DNA of 33,712 bases, taken from positions 1 through 33,712 of IMG/VR virus record IMGVR_UViG_3300017963_000542; one strand, 5' to 3'. This document shows positions 6,459 to 15,622 of this stretch, one piece after another (within the stretch, counting starts at the first letter, position 1; each line of letters begins with the position of its first letter). The notes beneath the pieces were generated by a model. The model ran no database searches. It was given only the letters and a program-made list of their open reading frames with translations, and was not told where the DNA came from. The DNA is from a virus. A program made the position numbers and the translations under genes.

Positions 6459-9400
6459 CTACCTTCTCTCGGCCAGCCAAGAAGATCACGAAGATCCTTC
6501 GACTTCATCATTCTCACGGCCTTTATCGGCCCGCTCGTCGGCAGTCCCGTCGCGAAGGCCGCGCCTTCGGCCAGGTTGCCGAGTGCCGTCTCAATCTTCC
6601 CTTGCGCAAACTGCTTCGGCACGTACCGGATATAGTCAATCGCCGGGAAGATCTTCACGCCGCCGGACTGGAATTGCCGGTTCGAGACGATATTCATGAT
6701 GTCGTTGCCGAAGAATGGAATCGCGTCGATGTACTGGCTGAAAGCGCCGACGATCATTTTCTTCTTCTTCTCTTCGGGTTCATCGCCCTGGAGCGCGCCG
6801 GCAGCGATCGCAATCGCCATGCCGACGATAGAGAAAGAAACCATATCGCCGAGCGCGTGCATGAGCTCGTGCCGTTTGAGCGCCAGGGGCACATCGAAGA
6901 CCATCCTGTTCCAGATAGCCGAGAGCTCAGAGGTAAACATCATGAACCACTTCAGGATCTCGCCTTCACGGTAGATCTGCGCCATGTCCTGTACGCGGTG
7001 AGACGGCTGCGTCCGGATCGTCGCCTTATCCGCCGCCTGGATCGCCTTCGCCTCGATGCCGTGCTTTGCCATTTCCTTGTCGTAGACCGCCTTCCAACCG
7101 ATATAGACGGTGACCTTATCAATGAGCTCGAGACCGTGCATCCCCACGTGGCCGATCTTCTTCACAAACTGCATGTAAAGGTTCTTGTCGACCCTCTGCA
7201 GATCAGCAAACTCCTGGGAGATAAGCCTGCTCTGCAGGAGCTCCGTCTTCGAGTCGACGAAATCAACGAGCGTATTATTGAGAAACTTACCCTTGAGCGC
7301 ACTTTTACCCTTGCCCGCGGCGAATTGCGCCGCAGCGGACGCCAAGTAGAAAGGTCCGGTGTCCGCCAGGTAATTCAATGGCCCGGTAAGCTGCTTGAGA
7401 TGCGGCGACAGATTGAACGCGAGCCAACCGACGGCGGCGTTCGTCCTGACCGCCCGGGAAAACTTCTCGATCCCGCTCATCGCCGCGTAGGCATCGGCTT
7501 GCGCGAGATCGTTTATGTACTGGCGAAGCCACTTGTTGAAGTCCGGCCCATATTTTTGCTGGACGGCGAGCCTGACCTCATCACTCTCGAAGATCGCGTG
7601 GAGCTGTTTGACGAGCTGGTCCTGATGGATGAAGCCTTCCTGAATCTTCACGCCTTCGATCCACAAGCTCATGAGATCTGTCCGGATCGGCTTCTGGTGC
7701 TCGTCGGCTATATCGATACGCGCATAGGTGGGGTTCCGGGCGATGAACTGTTTTCTCACGCCGGCGCGGCCGGTGAGCTCCATCGCGATCTCTTCTTCCC
7801 GCGTCTCATAGCTCAACATGAGCCGGCGCATGGGCACGTAGAAATCTTCGCCAGGAAGATCCATGTTGAATATGTCGATGAAGGCATCCCGGAGCCGGGG
7901 GAAGTTTTCAACGAAATCTGCGGAGATCGCATCGGCAAAGGCTCGCTGTTCCGGCGTCAGCATCATGATCCCCTTGAGAAGGATCTCTTCGGGGATATTG
8001 TTACCGTGAACAAGCGCCGGCGCGGTCTTTTCGTTCCTCATGCCGATGTACCAGTACATTGCATCCTGGATGGTCGGCTGTTTCCCGTTCGTATACTTAA
8101 ATCCCTCTATGTCCAGGCGTTCCCCGATGAAGGTAAATCCTTTCGTCACGCGGCGGACATCGAGCGGATCCGCCGTGAGCTTGAGCTCGGCCATCTTCTT
8201 GAGGACCGGCTGCGTTCGTTTGCGGATCATCTTCTTCATGGCCGACCAGGCTTCGTTCGGGCGGTCCTGCAGCCATTCGGTGTAAATACCTGGTTCTCCA
8301 CCTTCGAAAACGCCATCGAACCATTTGGCAACGCGATCAGGCTTAAGCAAGAGAAGAAGAATTTTGTAGAGGAGGCGAGTCGGCTTAACGCCCCCGACAG
8401 GCTTTTCCGGCGGTTTCCCTCGGAGGACGGTGCTTTGCGCGAGAGCGATTGCATGATTTCGGAGCCGGCGCTCCTGGGTGAGCTCGAGCGAGCGTTTCAG
8501 CCGGCCAAGTTTGCGGAGTGCGTCAATCGTCTCTTTGATTTTCTCGAGCTGCTCGAGGGTCATATCCGGTAGCGAGACGGAGTACACTTTGTCGAGAAAA
8601 TCGGGATCCATGTACGCGGCGGCTTCGGGATTTTGCTCGAGGAACTTTCTCGTCTGCTCGCGGCGCCACAGTGTTTTCTTTTGGCGTTTCACCGGATCGA
8701 GTCCGCGCTGGATGTTGCGGATCTCTTCGGCGTATCCCTTGTAGGCGACACCGCGCCCGGGCGGCCGCATGATATCTCCGATGATCTTCTTCTTTGCCTC
8801 GCGGTATTTCTTCTTTGCCCGCTGCTCCTTCTGTTTCGCGCGGAGCTGCTCCTTGTAGCGCTTGAACTGCTCGCGTTTCTTGGCGTAGATCTTCGCCCTC
8901 GAGGCTTTATGCCGTTCGGCAATTTTCGCTCGTTCCTTCTTCCACTTTTCAGAATCGAGCGCCTTCTGCAATTTCCGCCCGAGCCCGACGGCCTTTTCGA
9001 GCTGCTCGCCGGCGGCGGTCTTGACATCCTCGGCCGCTTCGATCTGCGAAGGCATGATGATCGCTCGAGTCCACACCATATCGCTTACCAGCGCCTCAGC
9101 AGTCGACAGATCGGACATGAGCGCTTCCTCGAATCTCTTGTACAAATCGGCGAGTTTTTCCTCGTAGCGTTTTATTTCTTCTTGCCGCGTCTCATCGGGT
9201 TCTTCTACTGCCGGCGGCTGCGCTTCTATCGTCTCATCGATCTCGTCGCCGAGCTCGACCATGCGCTTCCCTTCTTCGCTAAGCTCGCCGCGAGCCTGGC
9301 GTTCTTCTTCGCCGGCACGTTCGGCCTCGTCTCGCGTTGTCTCCAGGTCTTCCGGCGGCGTCTCGAGGTCAGCGTCGTTCGCTTCGCCACGTTCCATCTT

Positions 9401-12400
9401 GGTCGCCAGCTCTTCGTCTTCTATGTCCTGGGCGGCTTCCCGCTTCTCGTCGTAGTCGTACTTGTCAGCATCGCGCATCTCCGGAGAAGGAATGTCGAAA
9501 AGATCCTCCTGTTCTACCTCTTCCTCGACATGAGCTTCATCCCACACCGCCTGATAGAATCGGGCCGCTTCCTCTGCCGGCATCGTCTGAGCAGCCGGGC
9601 CAGCGGCGCGGCGATCCGCCTCCTCAATCTCCGCCTGAAAATCCTCCGCAGAAAGATAGCCTTTTGCCCGTCTGACGTATTCGTTCCAGATCTCCTCGTC
9701 GACCTCGGTCCCGTAGATGAACTGGCCGGCCCATTCGCCGGAGAGGTGCTTGAGCATCCGGGGCGCCCGGTCGAAAAACGCCTTTACCGACGAAACGGTC
9801 GGGCGAAACATCTGCGTGAAGCCCTGGTCCCTGCCGTCTGAGGCCGAGATAGACAGGTAAATATTTGTCGCGTCATTGTCTATCCAGCCCTGCACCATCT
9901 TCCGGATCTGCGTCGAGGTCGGGCGGACGACGGCGGAGGCATAGCCCATCTTCGCCTCGTACCGTACGGCCTGGCTGCGTTTCTGGAACTCGAAGATCTT
10001 GCCGAAATAATCGTCCGCTTTTGATTTGAGTCCAAGCCGGCGGGGCTTCAGCGCATCTCCATGATCGAGAACGCGGTAATTTTTCTCGCCTTCGCTCATA
10101 TCGAGCATCGATCCATCCGGGAAGATATAGCCGGTTTCGTTCGGATTATCAGTAACGCCGAGGTACTTCTTCGCCGCGTCGATGATGCGTTTCTGATCCT
10201 CGGCCTGGTGGAAGAGGTACAGGCTTTTTTCGGTACCGAGCTCCTTCCGCATCTGATTGTTGATCGGGAGAGAGTGCACAGTTTCCGGCTGCTGCAACCC
10301 GGTTTCTTTGATCTTCGCGAGCATCGCTTCTGCCTGTTCGCGAGTCTCGAAAGCGCCGTACGTAGTGCCTGAGCCCTCGAGCTCAATCGTAAAATAACCA
10401 GGTCCGGGCCATTGCGCCGGGATAACTTTCGTCGGCGTTCCCTCGATCGGCGTCTCGTCCGTCTCGACGTTCCACGGCTCGACTTTTACGCCCCACTTCT
10501 TCGCGAACTTGTTGGCGTACTTCACCAGGATGCTATCGTAGAACTGCTTCATCCCTTCGCCGCCGACGGATAGGTCTGTGGTATAAAGAATGCGCCCAGG
10601 TACGCCTTCGGCGTCCGTGTCGTCTCCGCCATAGTCCTGCCGGATCAATTCCGCAACATCGCGACCGACAAAACCATCGAGCTCTTCGTTATTATAATTT
10701 TGCTCGAATACTTGCCGGCCCCCCGAGATCCCCCTAATCACATATGTTGTATCTGTAACGCGCTCTCCCCCGGCGGTCCAGGACACGAACGCAGACTCTT
10801 CCGGTGTCACCCTGCGATACCGGATCTCATCGATGTATTGCGCCAGGTTGTACCGATCCGCCTGTTGCTGCCCCGTCGTCCACGCGAGCCTGTCGTATCC
10901 TTTTTCAACTGCAAGATGGAGCATCCGGCGAAAGACAAGCCCATGCCAAGTTTTGCGCCATGGGGCGTCAGGGATTCCATGGTCTGCGATGTCGTGAAAT
11001 CGATTGAGATTTATTCCTGAACCCGCAACCGCCTCGTTCAACAGAATCCATTCCGCCTGTGTGGGCCGTTCCGGTCTGTCCAGCGGCTCTTCCGCAAGAT
11101 GATCGAACGCCGCGCCTACTGCTTCCAGGTCGAACTGATTCTTCTTGGCTGCCGCTATGACTTCTTTGCGAAACTCGGAAAAATCACCCTGATAGCCTTC
11201 CTTCCTCCCCTCCTGGTGCCAATCGCTCTGGATCTCCTCGATAAACAGGATGTTCTCGTTGCCCGCGCCAAGGCGTTCGTTGATTCGGGAGTGCGCGACG
11301 ACGTTTTCTTGCTCCCAATGCCCAGTTTGATACGTCTCTTGCAGTGAGGGCAATATAAAAAGAATCTCGGCGTAGTTTTGTCCACCGGAAAGGACCCAGC
11401 CTTCGTGTCTCGTTTCTGCGTAATCCTGCCCACCGCGAAAATCGGCTTCATATATATCGCGAGCGCTTCTTGTAGCGGTGAGGGTTTTTTGCGCCTTCGG
11501 TAATGCCTCCCAATCATAATCAGGGGCGATAGCGAGATACTTCGCCGGTAAGTCTTCTTCACCCTTAGCGTATCTAAAGAGATCCATGTATGCGACATGT
11601 GAATCGACTTGGTTTCGCTGAAGGAGGCTCACTGCATCGTTTAACAGCCGGGTGAAACCGTGTTCTGCTTCGAGCGCTTCGACTCTAAGATCGGCAAGCT
11701 CTTGCGGTATGGCGATATCACTTTTACCCAGCACCACTTCTGTGAGTTGGATATTATTCTGCTGGATATGCTCAAGCATTTGCTCCGGGGTGATCTTCCG
11801 CTCTTTCTCAAGGAAATCGTCCAGCCCGATCCACTTCATCTCATCCGCTTTCACGCCGTTGTTCTGCAGCATCTTCTTGATCGCGGAAGCCTGCATGGGG
11901 CCTTGCATCTTCTCGGTGATTATTTCGAGCGATTTTAATGTCCAAAACTCAGGGCTTTTAGAATGAAAGAGAAAAGCATCTGCCGGATGGAGCAGCGTAT
12001 CCTTTTCGAGCCGCTCGCGGAGCTCGGCATGTTTCTCCGCGTCGGTGGTCCAATCTTTCCATGCTTCGATCTCGAAGGTAAGCTCGTCGACGCGACTCTG
12101 AACCGCTACGGCGTCGCCAGGCTGGTAGCCGTACTTCGAGAGGATCTTCTGCTGCTCGCCTCGAGATAGCCGGAGGGCGCCTTTCAGCGCCCGGTACTCG
12201 TTCTGGAGCTCGGCCTGCTTCTTCACGGCCTCGCGGGCGAGCCGCGCAGCCTCGAGCATGAACGGATCATCCTGTCCGAAAAGATCCGTCTGCTCGGCTT
12301 TGCCTCGAGGGTGCATGTCCTGGATGATGTTGAGATAGTTGACGAGCTCGTCGGCGTTGAGCTCTTTTGCCTGTCTTATTCCTTCGTTTTGGACGGATTC

Positions 12401-15400
12401 GTTGGCAGGAGCGGCGGAAGCAATCGCGGCCGCCTTCGTCTCGTTGATTTGCTCGTTCCGGTAGAGGGTATAGAGACCATCGGTGGCATATCGGCCAATC
12501 GCAAAGCCCGTTCTTCCCTTGTTTCTTTCAAGAAGTCCTCTGCGGGATGCTTCTTCCTCGGTGATTTCGGAGAATCTGAAATAGTTGGCATAATCCCTTA
12601 CACTCCCCTGACCATCGCGGATATTGCTCTCCGCGTCGAAGGTCATTGCCATCGCAGCGGTGAATCCTTCTGATTCCCGCATGATCTGCGCGGGGATCGT
12701 CTTTTCGCCGAGTCTCCTCGCGAGATCGAGACGGTGCCGGCCGGTTATCACTTCGAGCCGGCCGTCGGTGCGTTCCCACACAACTATCGGCGCGGTACCG
12801 ACACGCTCGTAAGCTTCGCCGCCCAGGGGCTCGACAATCCCGGACTCATCCGCTCCTTCCTTAAAGTTAGGCACTTCCTCGGACAGTTGCAAGTCTTTTA
12901 TCGGGAGCTCGACGATGCCGGCGGCAGATTCCGCTGCAACCGTCGTTGTAGGCACCGGCTCCGGTTCGGCTGCGTTCGGATCGATAGTCGTTTCGACGAT
13001 CTCTTCGGCCACTTCGTCGGCGAGATCTTCGCGGCTTTCGACATACTCCTCGTATTCTCGCCGGATCTGCGCTCCTCGTTCCTGCGGTGTTGCGGGAGCG
13101 GTCTCTTCTCCGGGCACGAATTCCGGTTGCGCTTCCGGGGTAATGAAAAGCGCATCGAAAGCATTTTGTAGCTCATCTGATAGCCGGAAACCGGGAGCTC
13201 CCCCGCGTTGGCGTTGCTCCTGGACAAACGAGACGATCTGCATGAGCAGTCGCTTGAGCTGCTCGAAAAGCGTACGGTGCGCCTCGCTCGGCGCCCATCC
13301 CGTCGCCAGGTAATCCTCGAAACGGTCGGCCAGGAACTCGAGATCTTGCTCCGTCCATTGTGCTCGCCGTTTACCGAGCGCCTGCTCCATGAGTCGAATC
13401 TGATCCTGAGAGAGCGCCAGGCGTTCTACAGCATGAAAAAACTCATGAAGAGCGATGTGAAGGTCGGCCCCTTTCATCGCTGCAAACAGCGCTCGTACGC
13501 GCGTCTTGAATTCCTCGGCATCGACCTCGAGCGGCGCCACTGCTTCGCCTTCAACTGTTTCAAATCGGGTGCCGGCAACTCCACGGCCCGCTGCAAGCTC
13601 TTCTTCCACGCTCGGGCCGCCGACTATCACTTCGCGCCCGATAAACGATTGCAGATACGCATTCGCGCTCATACCGCGCGCCCGGGCAAAGGCTTCGACA
13701 ACACCGGCAAAGGCTCTCGCCTCTTCCGTGTTCAGGTTAAAGCCTTCGGAGATCCGCTGGACGAATACGCTCGCGGTGATCTCGACCTCGGGCTCGGTCG
13801 TTTCTGCAGCGTACCACTGCAACCCCGGCTCAACCCCTTCCGGCGTATCGGCGATGATGCTCTCTTTTATGGCAATTTCATCCTCTTCGGTCGGATTCCA
13901 TTCAATCTCCGCTTCAGGATGTCTCGCTGCGAGCTCGAGGAGCATTTCGCGCCGGAGATCCTGCTCGACCTCGTTGACAACCTCCTGAATATAGATGTCG
14001 CCAGCAGTATGCTCATACAAGATATACCCATAACGAATTCGATTGTTCGGATCGCCGACTTTGAAAATCGCATTTCTCCCTTCCTTGGTCGCCGTGAGCT
14101 CTTGTTCGATCACGTACAGCCGGCCTTCTTTCGTCCGATACTCACCCTCCGGCCGAGGAGCTGGTTCTGCGCCCTCCGCTGGTTGCGGGCGTGCCTGTGT
14201 CTCCGCTGCGGTGGTCGGCCGTTCCGGGATGGCGCCTCCGGGATGCTCCTTCGCCCATACTTTCCCGAGATAATCACGCCAACCGCGCATGTCCGCGCCG
14301 ATGCCACGAATGAACAAATCTTCCCGGATCGCCTGGTTGACAAACTGCGCTCTATCGGGGGTTGATTTCGCGAGCTCCCTAATACGGTTCAACCTGGATA
14401 CATCTGCCCTGATTCCTGCCGGCGCGCCGGCGACGCCGAAGATCACGCCAGCCGAGAAACCGCCAGAGAATGCCTCGGTCACACGTGAAACAAACTCCGC
14501 ACTCGTAACAGGCTCTATCGCTGTCTGGATACCGCGATCCTTTGCAATTTCCATTGCCAGCTGTTCGGAAAAAATCGAAGTAATCTCCTGGAGCGGCTCC
14601 TCGATCCCCTCCGATAGTCCCGCCGCGACGGCGTTGGAAGCAATCCGCGTCGCAATCGTGCCGAGGGTGCCGGTCATCATGAGCTTATTGGCAACCATCG
14701 TGCCGGCGCTCTTCAACGCCGGCGTCACGCCGGGTAGTTTCACGCCGAGGAGCATCTGCCCCACCGACTCGATAGCGCCCTGGACGATGCCGGAAATATC
14801 GGCGATCGGTGTGGCGATCTCGTGTGGGACTCCCTGGTCGCGGAGATCCAGGTATTGTAGGCCGCGCATAACGTCCATGAGCTCCTGCGTGCTCCCGGTA
14901 ACATATCCGATTTGCGCCATCGTAACGGCGATTGCGGGAATCGAGAGCCCGGCGGTGAAAGGAGCTGCCGCAAGTCCGATCAACGCTCCCGCAGCGGCAC
15001 CGGCCGCAGCACCGAGACCGCCGGAAAAAAACGATTTCGCCATCAGCGGCGCCGATTCCGTGGCGATCAGTAGTGCGTTTTTCACCCAGGGACGAGGGAT
15101 CTCGTCGAGCGGTTCCACTTGCCCGAGGAGATCCGCGAGCTGCTGCTCAATCTCGGGATTCGTTCCGCCGGCTTCCATGAGCCGGGCTGCCAGGTGCCCG
15201 CGTTTGACGTTTATAACGCCGTTGTTCCATGCCTTTTTGAGGCTCTTCAGGAACACGTCGGGCGGCTTGATTTCGCCGAACCAGTATTGAGAAAGGGCCG
15301 AAAGGTCGCGGTATGCAACTTTGGGATCGATGCCAACCGCCTTAGCCGCATATTCGGCGGCATTCATATAGGCAAGGGCGCCGGCAGGGTCATCTTCTTT

Positions 15401-15622
15401 TGCGAGATTTTTCGCCAAATTGTAAAAAATAGCTCGGTTTCTTTTTTCTTCCTGTATTTTGCGTTTTGTTTGCTCGTAGGCTGTCAAGGGAGTTAAGCCC
15501 AGTTTTTCTTGATATTTATCGACTGGGCTTGATTGCGTCAGGATTTCATGAGCTTCTTCTGCATTCTCGGTTTGTCTATCGTAGGGCGCAATTAGCTCGT
15601 TAATGTCCTGGAGATCACTCAC
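6455..15622 (-). CDS. Giant polyvalent internal virion/ejection protein, 3055 aa
   Basis: A single open frame starts at GTG 15620-15622 (GTGA overlap with the upstream stop, AAGGA eight bases away). Its place after internal proteins A-C and before the fibre is that of T7 gp16-type ejected proteins. In order: a helical N-terminus; a hydrophobic Gly/Ala-rich segment (about 195-245); a zincin motif HEFFH at 726-730 with helical ERxxx and EFLADRFEDYL downstream; a ParB-like domain (about 903-1100) with GRHRLDLARRLG at 961-972; conserved LPP-type blocks, including FIEEIQSDWHQEG (1460-1472), VHSLPINNQMR (1782-1792) and GYIFPDGSMLDMS (1831-1843); a Glu-rich stretch (2000-2150); a Lys/Arg-rich coil (2220-2330); and a C-terminus resembling LPD38 (about 2650-3050) with a hydrophobic helix near 2927-2944. 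It matches the polyvalent-protein concept: several effector domains delivered with the DNA. No lytic transglycosylase motif was recognised. Confidence 0.85.
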   Translation of the reverse strand: MSDLQDINELIAPYDRQTENAEEAHEILTQSSPVDKYQEKLGLTPLTAYEQTKRKIQEEKRNRAIFYNLAKNLAKEDDPAGALAYMNAAEYAAKAVGIDPKVAYRDLSALSQYWFGEIKPPDVFLKSLKKAWNNGVINVKRGHLAARLMEAGGTNPEIEQQLADLLGQVEPLDEIPRPWVKNALLIATESAPLMAKSFFSGGLGAAAGAAAGALIGLAAAPFTAGLSIPAIAVTMAQIGYVTGSTQELMDVMRGLQYLDLRDQGVPHEIATPIADISGIVQGAIESVGQMLLGVKLPGVTPALKSAGTMVANKLMMTGTLGTIATRIASNAVAAGLSEGIEEPLQEITSIFSEQLAMEIAKDRGIQTAIEPVTSAEFVSRVTEAFSGGFSAGVIFGVAGAPAGIRADVSRLNRIRELAKSTPDRAQFVNQAIREDLFIRGIGADMRGWRDYLGKVWAKEHPGGAIPERPTTAAETQARPQPAEGAEPAPRPEGEYRTKEGRLYVIEQELTATKEGRNAIFKVGDPNNRIRYGYILYEHTAGDIYIQEVVNEVEQDLRREMLLELAARHPEAEIEWNPTEEDEIAIKESIIADTPEGVEPGLQWYAAETTEPEVEITASVFVQRISEGFNLNTEEARAFAGVVEAFARARGMSANAYLQSFIGREVIVGGPSVEEELAAGRGVAGTRFETVEGEAVAPLEVDAEEFKTRVRALFAAMKGADLHIALHEFFHAVERLALSQDQIRLMEQALGKRRAQWTEQDLEFLADRFEDYLATGWAPSEAHRTLFEQLKRLLMQIVSFVQEQRQRGGAPGFRLSDELQNAFDALFITPEAQPEFVPGEETAPATPQERGAQIRREYEEYVESREDLADEVAEEIVETTIDPNAAEPEPVPTTTVAAESAAGIVELPIKDLQLSEEVPNFKEGADESGIVEPLGGEAYERVGTAPIVVWERTDGRLEVITGRHRLDLARRLGEKTIPAQIMRESEGFTAAMAMTFDAESNIRDGQGSVRDYANYFRFSEITEEEASRRGLLERNKGRTGFAIGRYATDGLYTLYRNEQINETKAAAIASAAPANESVQNEGIRQAKELNADELVNYLNIIQDMHPRGKAEQTDLFGQDDPFMLEAARLAREAVKKQAELQNEYRALKGALRLSRGEQQKILSKYGYQPGDAVAVQSRVDELTFEIEAWKDWTTDAEKHAELRERLEKDTLLHPADAFLFHSKSPEFWTLKSLEIITEKMQGPMQASAIKKMLQNNGVKADEMKWIGLDDFLEKERKITPEQMLEHIQQNNIQLTEVVLGKSDIAIPQELADLRVEALEAEHGFTRLLNDAVSLLQRNQVDSHVAYMDLFRYAKGEEDLPAKYLAIAPDYDWEALPKAQKTLTATRSARDIYEADFRGGQDYAETRHEGWVLSGGQNYAEILFILPSLQETYQTGHWEQENVVAHSRINERLGAGNENILFIEEIQSDWHQEGRKEGYQGDFSEFRKEVIAAAKKNQFDLEAVGAAFDHLAEEPLDRPERPTQAEWILLNEAVAGSGINLNRFHDIADHGIPDAPWRKTWHGLVFRRMLHLAVEKGYDRLAWTTGQQQADRYNLAQYIDEIRYRRVTPEESAFVSWTAGGERVTDTTYVIRGISGGRQVFEQNYNNEELDGFVGRDVAELIRQDYGGDDTDAEGVPGRILYTTDLSVGGEGMKQFYDSILVKYANKFAKKWGVKVEPWNVETDETPIEGTPTKVIPAQWPGPGYFTIELEGSGTTYGAFETREQAEAMLAKIKETGLQQPETVHSLPINNQMRKELGTEKSLYLFHQAEDQKRIIDAAKKYLGVTDNPNETGYIFPDGSMLDMSEGEKNYRVLDHGDALKPRRLGLKSKADDYFGKIFEFQKRSQAVRYEAKMGYASAVVRPTSTQIRKMVQGWIDNDATNIYLSISASDGRDQGFTQMFRPTVSSVKAFFDRAPRMLKHLSGEWAGQFIYGTEVDEEIWNEYVRRAKGYLSAEDFQAEIEEADRRAAGPAAQTMPAEEAARFYQAVWDEAHVEEEVEQEDLFDIPSPEMRDADKYDYDEKREAAQDIEDEELATKMERGEANDADLETPPEDLETTRDEAERAGEEERQARGELSEEGKRMVELGDEIDETIEAQPPAVEEPDETRQEEIKRYEEKLADLYKRFEEALMSDLSTAEALVSDMVWTRAIIMPSQIEAAEDVKTAAGEQLEKAVGLGRKLQKALDSEKWKKERAKIAERHKASRAKIYAKKREQFKRYKEQLRAKQKEQRAKKKYREAKKKIIGDIMRPPGRGVAYKGYAEEIRNIQRGLDPVKRQKKTLWRREQTRKFLEQNPEAAAYMDPDFLDKVYSVSLPDMTLEQLEKIKETIDALRKLGRLKRSLELTQERRLRNHAIALAQSTVLRGKPPEKPVGGVKPTRLLYKILLLLLKPDRVAKWFDGVFEGGEPGIYTEWLQDRPNEAWSAMKKMIRKRTQPVLKKMAELKLTADPLDVRRVTKGFTFIGERLDIEGFKYTNGKQPTIQDAMYWYIGMRNEKTAPALVHGNNIPEEILLKGIMMLTPEQRAFADAISADFVENFPRLRDAFIDIFNMDLPGEDFYVPMRRLMLSYETREEEIAMELTGRAGVRKQFIARNPTYARIDIADEHQKPIRTDLMSLWIEGVKIQEGFIHQDQLVKQLHAIFESDEVRLAVQQKYGPDFNKWLRQYINDLAQADAYAAMSGIEKFSRAVRTNAAVGWLAFNLSPHLKQLTGPLNYLADTGPFYLASAAAQFAAGKGKSALKGKFLNNTLVDFVDSKTELLQSRLISQEFADLQRVDKNLYMQFVKKIGHVGMHGLELIDKVTVYIGWKAVYDKEMAKHGIEAKAIQAADKATIRTQPSHRVQDMAQIYREGEILKWFMMFTSELSAIWNRMVFDVPLALKRHELMHALGDMVSFSIVGMAIAIAAGALQGDEPEEKKKKMIVGAFSQYIDAIPFFGNDIMNIVSNRQFQSGGVKIFPAIDYIRYVPKQFAQGKIETALGNLAEGAAFATGLPTSGPIKAVRMMKSKDLRDLLGWPREGR

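Noticed and set aside
6335-8572. Long plus-strand open frame of 745 codons opposite the giant gene
   Set aside because: It is antisense to a clearly coding frame with recognised motifs. The Arg/Leu/His-rich product is typical of reverse shadows in GC-rich coding DNA, and it has no family pattern.
8633-9841. 402-codon plus-strand frame
   Set aside because: Shadow of the Glu/Lys-rich coiled region of the giant protein, which gives Leu/Phe-rich antisense; no ribosome site considered convincing.
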